A program made the position numbers and the translations under genes. From Bacteroidales bacterium (GTDB taxonomy: Bacteria > Bacteroidota > Bacteroidia > Bacteroidales > PUMT01): DNA of 34,895 nt. Below, one piece after another: positions 17,582 through 25,103 of the stretch. The stretch covers positions 1 through 34,895 of the forward strand of contig SLPB01000181.1 in the NCBI GenBank assembly GCA_007132225.1, in the 5' to 3' direction. Position 1 is the first letter of the stretch. Each line of letters starts with the position of its first letter. The notes under the pieces are model-generated. The model was not told the DNA's origin. It searched no databases and saw only the letters and a program-made list of their open reading frames with translations.

Positions 17582-18328
17582 ATGATCAGCTTCACTGTGC
17601 ACCGGATCATTTTAATACTCGCTATATTAATAAGCACCTCATTGCTGACTTATGCGGACAATCCCTCAGAAATGATCTACAGAGCTTATGTACAGGAGGA
17701 GATGAATCAATGGGCGGCAGCAATAAGAATACTTGAAGACCAATACAGTCAGTCAGGGGAAGCAGGCATACTTTACGAACTGACCCTGGCCAGGTACGGA
17801 TACATCGGATACAACCTGGGAACAGATAATAAATCAAAAGCCAGGGAGCAGATTTCACTGGCAGAGGAAAACATCGATAAGCTTACAGCCTCTGCCCGTT
17901 ATGAGGCCTCAGCCTATGCCCTGCAGGCAGCCATGTACGCTTTCCGGATATCAATGTCACCCTGGAGAGCTGTTTTCTGGGGACAAAGAAGCATGAACCT
18001 CATTGATAAAGCTATTGAGACAGATCCGCAAAACCCTGCAGGGTGGATAGAACACGGCAACGCAATGTTCTATGCACCCCCGGTATTCGGTGGTTCCAAA
18101 GAGAAAGCTATAGAAAGTTACAGTCGTGCAATCAGGTTAATGGAGAAAAACATGGAGGAAATTCACCACTGGCTTTATCTAAACACCCTGGTGGGCCTGG
18201 CAAAAAGTTATCGTGACACCTCCAACAAGCCAATGGCCAGAAGAACCTACCAGAAGGCACTTGAATTTGAGCCGGAGTTCAAGTGGGTAAAAGATGAGTT
18301 GCTGCCGGAATTATTGTCCGGGCAATGA
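17582..18328 (+). CDS. Secreted tetratricopeptide-repeat protein
   Basis: A 248-residue periplasmic protein. The frame is open from a TTG at 17492, but ATG 17582 gives a tidy signal peptide, MISFTVHRIILILAILISTS followed by LLTYA, so I prefer it; ATG 17519 is a second option. After the signal come TPR-like helical pairs: EMNQWAAAIRILEDQY, ARYEASAYALQAAMYAFRIS, MNLIDKAIETDPQNPAGWIE, KEKAIESYSRAIRLME and KPMARRTYQKALEFEPEFKW. The layout, with the AMFYAPPVFGGSKEKAIESY segment, is that of uncharacterised Bacteroidota TPR proteins. No partner genes; convergent with the aldehyde dehydrogenase 34 bases away. Confidence 0.82.
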   Translation: MISFTVHRIILILAILISTSLLTYADNPSEMIYRAYVQEEMNQWAAAIRILEDQYSQSGEAGILYELTLARYGYIGYNLGTDNKSKAREQISLAEENIDKLTASARYEASAYALQAAMYAFRISMSPWRAVFWGQRSMNLIDKAIETDPQNPAGWIEHGNAMFYAPPVFGGSKEKAIESYSRAIRLMEKNMEEIHHWLYLNTLVGLAKSYRDTSNKPMARRTYQKALEFEPEFKWVKDELLPELLSGQ

Positions 18329-18362
18329 GTCCCTGATAAATAAGAAATAATTATAATCCGGG

Positions 18363-19763
18363 TTAGACGAATTTTCGCAATTTACTGAAATTTTTAAATG
18401 GCGGGTACTTGTATGGATTATCAATGTACGTGGGCGTTTTTAAAATCGAGCGTGTATTGCTGAAAGCAAGAAAGCTTTGTTTTCCGTGATATCGCCCCAT
18501 GCCGCTACTGCCTGTACCGCCAAAAGGCAGATAATGATTGGCTACGTGAAGGATTGTATCATTGATACATCCTCCCCCTGAGGTAGTTTTTTGTATTATA
18601 TTTTCAGTCCCCGCAGCCTTCCCGAAATAGTAAAAGGCAAGTGGCTTTTCATTGGCATTAACATAGCTTATCACTTCATCTATATCACTGAAAGTCATTA
18701 CCGGAAGCACAGGACCAAAGATTTCCTCCTGCATTATGGGGTAGTCAGGCCTTACCTCGTCAATAATGGTTGGAGCAATATACCTGTTTTCAATATCAAT
18801 ATCCCCTCCGAATATTATCTTACCATGTTGCATGAGTTTTTGAATACGGTTAACAGCCTTTTCATGAATGATCCTGGGGTAGTAATGACTCAGTTTTATA
18901 TCAGGTCCATACATGGCGTTAATTTGGTTTCCTATTCTGGAAACCAAATCATCTTTAACAGAATGGTGAACAAACAGGTAATCAGGGGATATGCAGGTCT
19001 GACCTGCATTTATAGTTTTGCCCCATGCAATACGTTTGGCAGCAATGTCAATGTCTGCATCTTTTTCAACAATGCACGGACTCTTGCCTCCCAATTCGAG
19101 CACAACAGGGGTGAGATTCTCTGCTGCAGCTTTCATCACAACCTGCCCCACCAGGGGACTGCCTGTAAAAAAGATAAAATCAAAATGCTGGGCAAGTAAA
19201 CTTTTATTCACTTCCCTTCCTCCCTGGGCTATTCCAACGTGGCCGGGGTTAAAAGTTTTCCTGACCATCTCTTCCATTACCATGGCGGTAGCGGGAGCAT
19301 GCGGTGAAGGCTTAAGAAATGCGCAGCAACCTGAAGAAATTGCACCAACCAGGGGATTCATAAGTAAATGAAAAGGGAAATTCCAGGGAGCAATGATAAG
19401 AGCCACGCCTAAGGGCTCATAGATAATCCTGCCGGATGAAGGCAATAAATGGAATGGTGTCCTTACTTTTTTGGGTATGGCCCATTTCTTTAGCTTGCCA
19501 ATATGGTGGTCTATTTCCTGGATCACAATACTGATTTCAGTGAGGTATGCTTCTTCGGCAGACTTGTGCAGGTCCGCGCGCAAAGCTTCCGTGATCTTAT
19601 CTTCATATTCAAGAATGGCAGATTTGAATTTTTTAAGTTCCCCAATCCTGAAATTTATATTCAGGGTTTGATGATCTGAATAGAAAGCTTTCAGCTCCTC
19701 CATGGTGCTGATAATCTTATTTACAGGGGTATTCTTCATTTTTGATTTTTTTAATGTGTTCAT
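18363..19763 (-). CDS. Aldehyde dehydrogenase, ALDH3-like
   Basis: Oxidises an aldehyde to the carboxylic acid with NAD(P)+. From ATG 19763 it is 466 residues, the short length typical of the ALDH3 class (fatty, aromatic and coniferyl aldehydes). Catalytic parts are present: IIAPWNFPFHLLMNPLVGAI, FFTGSPLVGQVV, general base Glu223 in VLELGGKSPC, nucleophile Cys257 in NAGQTCISPDY, and EEIFGPVLPVM; the C-terminus carries PFGGTGSSGMGRYHGKQSF. The frame is open to 19802, but the extra residues (MHNCCALMVRLLT) look unconserved; ATG 19739 is another option. Downstream of the SDR and fucU genes on the same strand and probably co-transcribed. Confidence 0.92.
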   Translation of the reverse strand: MNTLKKSKMKNTPVNKIISTMEELKAFYSDHQTLNINFRIGELKKFKSAILEYEDKITEALRADLHKSAEEAYLTEISIVIQEIDHHIGKLKKWAIPKKVRTPFHLLPSSGRIIYEPLGVALIIAPWNFPFHLLMNPLVGAISSGCCAFLKPSPHAPATAMVMEEMVRKTFNPGHVGIAQGGREVNKSLLAQHFDFIFFTGSPLVGQVVMKAAAENLTPVVLELGGKSPCIVEKDADIDIAAKRIAWGKTINAGQTCISPDYLFVHHSVKDDLVSRIGNQINAMYGPDIKLSHYYPRIIHEKAVNRIQKLMQHGKIIFGGDIDIENRYIAPTIIDEVRPDYPIMQEEIFGPVLPVMTFSDIDEVISYVNANEKPLAFYYFGKAAGTENIIQKTTSGGGCINDTILHVANHYLPFGGTGSSGMGRYHGKQSFLAFSNTRSILKTPTYIDNPYKYPPFKNFSKLRKFV

Positions 19764-19836
19764 TGTTAAAAGCCTCACCATTAATGCACAGCAATTATGC
19801 ATACCACCTTATTAATCCTTATTATCCCCTGCCAGA

Positions 19837-20643
19837 TCAGTCCTTATTATGCCCCACAAAATGATCCATAGTTTTATACATACCGAGCAAACCTCCAACA
19901 AACCAGTCAAAAAAGCGCACAGGCATCAATCCCTGGCTGAACCTGATGAATCGAAGGCTCCATGGCATGCTTACAATAATTCTGTTTCGCTCGATGCCCC
20001 TGATTATTTTCCGGGCAACTTTCTCAGGTTTCAAAGCAGGTATAAAAGACCTGACTCCTTTGAACATACCAGTTTCTATATAATAAGGAGTAACAGTTGT
20101 AACTCTTATATCCTTCCTTAACCGATTCATTTCAAGGCGAAGACTCTCAGACCAGCCAATCATGGCCCACTTGCTCGCCACGTAAACCGACATTTTTGGA
20201 TTGGACAATAATCCTGCCAGGGAAGAAATATTACATATATGCCCTGAATTACGTTTCATCATATCCGGCAAAAGTTCCCTGGTTATAAGCATCGGTGCAT
20301 TGATATTCACATCAATGGTCTTTAAAACATCCGGGATTTTATACTCATAAAAAAACCCCCCAAACACTATACCAGCATTATTTATAAGTATATCAACAAC
20401 ACCAACATTCCTTTTGACCCATTTTATGGCAATTTTTATATCATCATAAGAGGAAACATCTATCCTGTAACTGTAAACTCTCCCCAAAGAGGAGAGCTCC
20501 GAACGGGTTGCCTCTGTTTTTTCCCTGTCAATGTCCCATATAACGAGCACTGAACCCCGTTCCAATACCATTTGCCCCATAATTTTTCCAATTCCGGAAG
20601 CACCGCCTGTAATAAGTACTATTTTATTTTTAAAACCACTCAT
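19837..20643 (-). CDS. Short-chain dehydrogenase/reductase, SDR16C (retinol/17beta-HSD11)-like
   Basis: A 268-residue NAD(P)-dependent oxidoreductase. The cofactor loop TGGASGIGKIMGQ is at 12-24, an acidic residue in VIWDIDREK suggests NAD(H) preference, and NNAG, the catalytic serine in ICNISSLAG and the YVASKWA pair (Tyr and Lys) are all present. The region TTVTPYYIETGMFKG and the hydrophobic C-terminal extension (SLRFIRFSQGLMPVRFFDWF) resemble the SDR16C branch acting on lipid alcohols and aldehydes. It lies between fucU (46 bases upstream) and an ALDH3-like gene (73 bases downstream), consistent with an alcohol-aldehyde-acid route. Substrate is inference. Confidence 0.9.
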   Translation of the reverse strand: MSGFKNKIVLITGGASGIGKIMGQMVLERGSVLVIWDIDREKTEATRSELSSLGRVYSYRIDVSSYDDIKIAIKWVKRNVGVVDILINNAGIVFGGFFYEYKIPDVLKTIDVNINAPMLITRELLPDMMKRNSGHICNISSLAGLLSNPKMSVYVASKWAMIGWSESLRLEMNRLRKDIRVTTVTPYYIETGMFKGVRSFIPALKPEKVARKIIRGIERNRIIVSMPWSLRFIRFSQGLMPVRFFDWFVGGLLGMYKTMDHFVGHNKD

Positions 20644-20689
20644 GGTTGATCCGCTGGATTATTTGAAAACGCTAAACTAATTATTAAAA

Positions 20690-21121
20690 TTAAGCCGGGG
20701 TAACTCCTTTGACCAGGAGGATATTCCCATACTTTGCCGTTTCCCCGGTCATTACTACTGCAAAGGCCTCTTTTGCCCGTCTGTAGAATGAAAAACGCTC
20801 AATACGTTCAATTGAAGAAACCTGAGGATTTGTTTTGATTATACGCTCCATATAGGAGAGCTCAACTAAGGGGTCCAGCTGATCACCATCCACAGGAGCC
20901 ATCATAACAAGAGGCCGGGAAACATAGGTGTCAAGCTCAAACAGGGGCAATATAGCTTCAAGCAGATCAGGTATCCGCAAGCCATCGGCGCGGACAATAG
21001 TTTTATTGAGAGATTCTCCGGGAAAGTGGGCGTCGGCCAGCACAAGTTCGTCGCCATGCCCCATCCTGGACATTGTCTGGAGTAATAGCGGACTGATAAG
21101 TGGTGATATTCCTTTTAACAT
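20690..21121 (-). CDS. fucU: L-fucose mutarotase, RbsD/FucU family
   Basis: Interconverts alpha and beta anomers of L-fucose. The 143 residues align well from memory with E. coli FucU (140): [17 protein letters not shown], His22 in [21 protein letters not shown]-type [30 protein letters not shown] and the C-terminal [14 protein letters not shown] with the conserved tyrosine. The AKYGN and ADAHFP motifs favour the FucU branch over RbsD. No other fucose genes (isomerase, kinase, aldolase) are adjacent. First gene of an apparent fucU-SDR-ALDH operon. Confidence 0.93.
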   Translation of the reverse strand: MLKGISPLISPLLLQTMSRMGHGDELVLADAHFPGESLNKTIVRADGLRIPDLLEAILPLFELDTYVSRPLVMMAPVDGDQLDPLVELSYMERIIKTNPQVSSIERIERFSFYRRAKEAFAVVMTGETAKYGNILLVKGVTPA

Positions 21122-21559
21122 GACAGGTATGCTTTTATATTGACTAACAAAATACGAAAAAAATTGGTGCTGGCAATAATTGGATGCTGGAAACTATCTG
21201 CAGGTTCCAGAAACATATGCAGTCAAAACTCAAAGTATTCAGGTATATTTTTTCTCACTTTGGGTATATATTCCCCATTTTTTTGTCATATTCAATAATA
21301 ATTATAGAATTACCGGTCCACGATCAATCAGGACCATAACCCATAAGCACTTTTCTTAATAAAACCCCGAAGCTTTGACAACCTTTTGTGAAACCCGGGA
21401 TCCGGGCTTTTAAGTCAGCCGGATCTTTAAGTGGTATATTTTTTGAAATATGCATAAACATATTGGATTAGAGAAACCATTCCGGACAATGATCAGGATT
21501 ACACCATAAAATTAGTTTCCCTGATTTGAAGGACCGGAGAACTACTTAAGTATAATATC
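21122..21559. other. Divergent intergenic region, fucU to the outer-membrane fusion gene
   Basis: About 440 AT-rich bases that should hold promoters in both directions. I could not find a spaced TTTG/TAnnTTTG pair with confidence. A GC-rich CCCGG-GAT-CCGGG hairpin lies near 21399-21411 followed by a short T-run. No RNA gene or open frame of substance is visible. Confidence 0.45.
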
Positions 21560-24500
21560 ATGAAACCTATTAAAACAATCCTCATACTGCTAACTGTCAT
21601 ACTGATAAGCAATATTAGTCATGCCCAGCAATTTGGAAGAAACAAAGTCACCTATGATGCATTTAACTTCAGGGTTTTTGAAACCCCTAACTTCAGAATA
21701 CACCACTACCTGGAGGATGAAGAGGAACTAAAAAAATTCGCCCAGTTAACTGAAAGGTGGTATGAAAGACACCTGCCAATATTCCGGGATACCCTTGACA
21801 GGAAAATACCAATAATTCTTTACAACAACCACGCTGATTTTCAGCAGACCACAGTAATACAGCAGTTGATTGGTATTGGAACCGGGGGGGTTACCGAAGG
21901 CCTGCGGCAACGCGTGGTAATGCCCCTGTCTGCTTCCAGAAGAGATACGGATCATGTACTTGGCCATGAATTAACCCATGTGCATCATTTCAGGCTGTTT
22001 TTGGGAAACGGAGGACGCGGACTCGGGGGCAGGGCGATGGAAAATGTGCCCCTTTGGATGATCGAGGGGCAATCAGAATACATGTCCATCGGACGGGAGG
22101 ACGCCCATACAGCTATGTGGATGCGGGATGCTGTCAGGCATGACGATATCCCCACCATAAGAGACATGACCAGGCGTATGTACGAATACTTCCCCTACCG
22201 CTGGGGACATGCTTTCTGGGCATTTTATGGCGGAAATTTCGGCGATGACCAGATCATGCCCCTGTTTCTGGCAACAGCACAGATGGGTGTTGAAAGGGCG
22301 GTTGATACTTTAACAGGCTATTCGGCAGACTCTCTCTCGAAATTGTGGGCCAGCCAGCTGAGGGAAACATACCAGCCCCAGCTTGAAGGGAAACAGGAAT
22401 ATGTTGGAGAAAAACTCTTTGATCACACCAACGCAGGATACATGAATATCGCACCCGCTATAAGCCATGATGGTCAAAATATGGTGTTTATCTCAGATAA
22501 AAACGTAATTACAACCGATTTTTTCCTGGCAGATGTGCATGAAAAAGAGATTACCCGACGTATTACGAGAATTATCCGGGATGCTCGTATTGATGAATTT
22601 CATTTCATGGAGTCAGCGGGATCGTGGAATCCGGAGGGAACACAATTTGCCCTTACAGTATTCAGCGGGGGACGAAACAAAATATTGATTGCAGACCTGG
22701 ACAGAAGGAGAGTTGCAGAAAGGATCTCATTACCCGGGGTGCCCTCTTTTAATAACCCGGACTGGTCGCCTGACGGTGAAAAAATAGTGGTTGCAGGATT
22801 TAACCAGGGTCAGAGCAATCTGTATGTTTACAACCTGCAAACAGAAGAGGTTGAACAATTGACCGATGACAGGTATGTTGCACTGCAGCCTGCATGGTCG
22901 CCCGATGGATCAAAAATCGCGTTTATTACCGACAGGGAAGGCAATACGGATTTCCAGGAGCTCAGATTCGGAGATTACAGGTTAGCCGAGTATGATATAA
23001 ACAGCGGCAACATAAATGTTATTGATATTTTACCCGGTATTGACATTACTAATCCAAAATATTCACCTGACGGAACAGAGATATTTTTTGTTTCAGATGC
23101 AGACGGCTACAGAAATATTTACCGCTACAACAAAAATTCCGGGGAGGTCAGGAAAGTAACTGACCTTCAAACCGGCACCATGGGTATAACTTCATCGTCT
23201 CCCTGTTTTGATATTGCCAGGGGAAGTGAGGAGCTTGTTTATATTCTATATAAAAATGGCAATCATGAATTATTTAAAGAAAGTATTAAAAATCTCGACG
23301 GACCGGTGTTTACTGATGATGATATTGATAAGAGAGCTTCTATGCTGCCGCCGGTGGACATAGATCCTCCCACCGAGATAGTGGAGGAAAAGCTTGAAAG
23401 ATATCCCAGTACCGACCCGGAAAAATTCAGTCGAAAAGACTATGATCCGCGATTCACCCTGGAAGCCATAGGAGGTGCAGGTATTGGTGTGGGGGTCAGC
23501 CAGTTTGGTGCCGGTGCAGCAGGAGGGGTCAGTTTCATGTTCAGTGATCTGTTAAGGGAAAATATATTAACCACCTCTCTTCAGGTGCAGGGCAGAATAC
23601 AGGATATTGCCGGGCAGGCAGTATATATGAACCAAAGCAGGCGTATTAACTGGGGAGGTGTATTTTCCCATATTCCCTACAGATCTGCACGCGCGCAAAT
23701 GAGGCTGGACACTATTAACGGCACGTTAGTTGAAAACCTGGTTATGCTGGAACAACGGATATTTGAAAACGAACTCGGGGCTTTCGGTCAGTATCCTTTA
23801 TCAACAAACCTTCGTTTTGAGGGAGGTTTTAGTGCAAGCAGGTATGGTTTCAGGGTAGACAGCATCAACAACTATTTTGTAGGAAACATGCTTATTGACA
23901 GGGAAGAACATGAACTTGAAGCTCCGGATGCTTTCTTTATGTACAGAACATACCTGGCTTATGTAGGAGATAATGCCCGGTTCGGATTAACAGGCCCCAT
24001 GAGAGGCAGCCGCTACCGGTTCCAGGTTGACCGGTCCTTTGGCGAATACCAGTTCTGGGGACTCATGGGAGACTACCGCAGGTATCGTCATATTCCCCCT
24101 GTTGCTCTGGCATTCCGTACTATGCACTTTGGCCGGTATGGGGCTGATGCAGATCAGCTGCAACCGGTTTTTGTGGGAAATCCCTATTTTGTAAGGGGTT
24201 ATAGTTTCAGGGCTATCACACAGCCCGGAGAAACTTCAGACCAGTTCATAAGCATCAACAATCTGCTGGGAAGTAAAATTGCAGTGGTAAATGCAGAACT
24301 ACGTTTTCCGTTCACCGGTCCCCCGGAGTTTGCAGTGATAGAATCCCGGATGTTTTTCAGTGACCTGGTTCTTTTTGCTGACGGGGGACTGGCTTGGCAT
24401 GATTTTGATGATATAGAAATGAGGTGGCGGCCGGTAAGGGATGAGGAGATACGTATCCCGGTTTTCAGTACCGGTGTGGCATTACGTGTAAACCTGTTTG

Positions 24501-24601
24501 GAGCGATCATCCTGGAGCCATATTTCGCGCTGCCTTTTCAGCGTCGGGCCGACAGGACCACGGGTACTTTCGGATTTCATCTCTCATTTGGGGGATTCTG
24601 A
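21560..24601 (+). CDS. Metallopeptidase-like / PD40 propeller / outer-membrane beta-barrel fusion protein
   Basis: A 1013-residue exported protein with three parts. A signal peptide (1-22, cleavage after SHA) is followed by a zinc-metallopeptidase-like domain: HEXXH at His136-Glu137-His140 in GHELTHVHHF, with the gluzincin third ligand Glu169 in PLWMIEGQSEYMS. Residues about 290-590 form a TolB/PD40 propeller (FNNPDWSPDGEKIVVAG, LQPAWSPDGSKIAFITDREG, NPKYSPDGTEIFFVSDADG). From about 640 it is a beta-barrel of the BamA/D15 kind: glycine-rich and aromatic alternating strands, FVRGYSFRAI, and a terminal FGFHLSFGGF ending in Phe as outer-membrane insertion signals do. It likely sits in the outer membrane with periplasmic propeller and peptidase domains. 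Function unknown; all metal-binding residues are present. Monocistronic. Confidence 0.85.
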   Translation: MKPIKTILILLTVILISNISHAQQFGRNKVTYDAFNFRVFETPNFRIHHYLEDEEELKKFAQLTERWYERHLPIFRDTLDRKIPIILYNNHADFQQTTVIQQLIGIGTGGVTEGLRQRVVMPLSASRRDTDHVLGHELTHVHHFRLFLGNGGRGLGGRAMENVPLWMIEGQSEYMSIGREDAHTAMWMRDAVRHDDIPTIRDMTRRMYEYFPYRWGHAFWAFYGGNFGDDQIMPLFLATAQMGVERAVDTLTGYSADSLSKLWASQLRETYQPQLEGKQEYVGEKLFDHTNAGYMNIAPAISHDGQNMVFISDKNVITTDFFLADVHEKEITRRITRIIRDARIDEFHFMESAGSWNPEGTQFALTVFSGGRNKILIADLDRRRVAERISLPGVPSFNNPDWSPDGEKIVVAGFNQGQSNLYVYNLQTEEVEQLTDDRYVALQPAWSPDGSKIAFITDREGNTDFQELRFGDYRLAEYDINSGNINVIDILPGIDITNPKYSPDGTEIFFVSDADGYRNIYRYNKNSGEVRKVTDLQTGTMGITSSSPCFDIARGSEELVYILYKNGNHELFKESIKNLDGPVFTDDDIDKRASMLPPVDIDPPTEIVEEKLERYPSTDPEKFSRKDYDPRFTLEAIGGAGIGVGVSQFGAGAAGGVSFMFSDLLRENILTTSLQVQGRIQDIAGQAVYMNQSRRINWGGVFSHIPYRSARAQMRLDTINGTLVENLVMLEQRIFENELGAFGQYPLSTNLRFEGGFSASRYGFRVDSINNYFVGNMLIDREEHELEAPDAFFMYRTYLAYVGDNARFGLTGPMRGSRYRFQVDRSFGEYQFWGLMGDYRRYRHIPPVALAFRTMHFGRYGADADQLQPVFVGNPYFVRGYSFRAITQPGETSDQFISINNLLGSKIAVVNAELRFPFTGPPEFAVIESRMFFSDLVLFADGGLAWHDFDDIEMRWRPVRDEEIRIPVFSTGVALRVNLFGAIILEPYFALPFQRRADRTTGTFGFHLSFGGF

Positions 24602-24668
24602 AAACTTTTTCTGGTTTGCCATCTTACCTTATTCAGGATTATACGGCAATATACAGCAACCAGTCTGC

Positions 24669-24698
24669 ATAACCTGCTGCCGCCAGGAAGCAGGTTAT
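24669..24698. terminator. Perfect 10-bp hairpin between convergent genes
   Basis: ATAACCTGCT (24669-24678) pairs exactly with AGCAGGTTAT (24689-24698) around a 10-base loop. It lies midway between the convergent outer-membrane fusion gene and the SHOCT gene, the place for a two-way terminator, though no T-run follows on either strand. Confidence 0.4.
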
Positions 24699-24776
24699 CC
24701 GTAAGGGTAAACAGCCGGCTTGTTGACATGAAAATGGATAGTCCGACCGGGTAGCAGATTCACCGGCATCTATCTT

Positions 24777-25004
24777 TTAATTATCCGCACCAAGTTTTTT
24801 CTTCTGCTTTTCATACTCTTCCTCAGAAATTTCTCCCTGCACATAACGCCGCCTGAGATTTCCAAGACTGGTACTTCTGAAAGCCCTTCTTTTCCTTTTT
24901 CGACCCATTTGCCTTAGACCTACCCATAAAATAAGCAAAACCACGATAATGATGATGAAGGTCTGAAGATCATTTATTCCATCGTTTTGAAGTAGTAAAA
25001 CCAT
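24777..25004 (-). CDS. Small SHOCT-domain membrane protein
   Basis: A 75-residue protein: one membrane helix (about 15-31, TFIIIIVVLLILWVGL), a highly basic stretch (RQMGRKRKRRAFR) that should face the cytoplasm, and a C-terminal SHOCT motif (LGNLRRRYVQGEISEEEYEKQ). SHOCT is a short oligomerisation or tethering motif found at protein ends. It begins 89 bases after the PBP stop and may be co-transcribed. No function is known. Confidence 0.75.
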   Translation of the reverse strand: MVLLLQNDGINDLQTFIIIIVVLLILWVGLRQMGRKRKRRAFRSTSLGNLRRRYVQGEISEEEYEKQKKKLGADN

Positions 25005-25017
25005 AAATTCAGAACAT

Positions 25018-25103
25018 TTAAGATCCGGGAGTATAAAACAGTACTAAGATAATTAAAATCCCGGCAAATATGGCAAATAAAATGAGTGGCTTCCTAGTTT
25101 TTT
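25018..25103 (-). other. Hydrophobic +1-frame extension beyond the PBP stop codon
   Basis: The PBP ends AGA AAA AAC TAG. In the +1 frame the same DNA reads on as TRKPLILFAIFAGILIILV then LFYTPGS before a TAA at 25018-25020, a convincing single membrane helix. The switch point is a run of six A (25098-25103): one A fewer would fuse the tail to the PBP in frame. The +1 frame is also open back to an ATG at 25266 inside the PBP gene (82 codons), so an overlapping small gene is a second reading. No homology is known to me. Confidence 0.35.

Noticed and set aside
25097-25103. Programmed -1 frameshift at A AAA AAC before the PBP stop
   Set aside because: The heptamer is correctly phased, but the -1 frame adds only about 15 unremarkable residues, I see no stimulating structure, and AAC-type sites slip poorly in bacteria.
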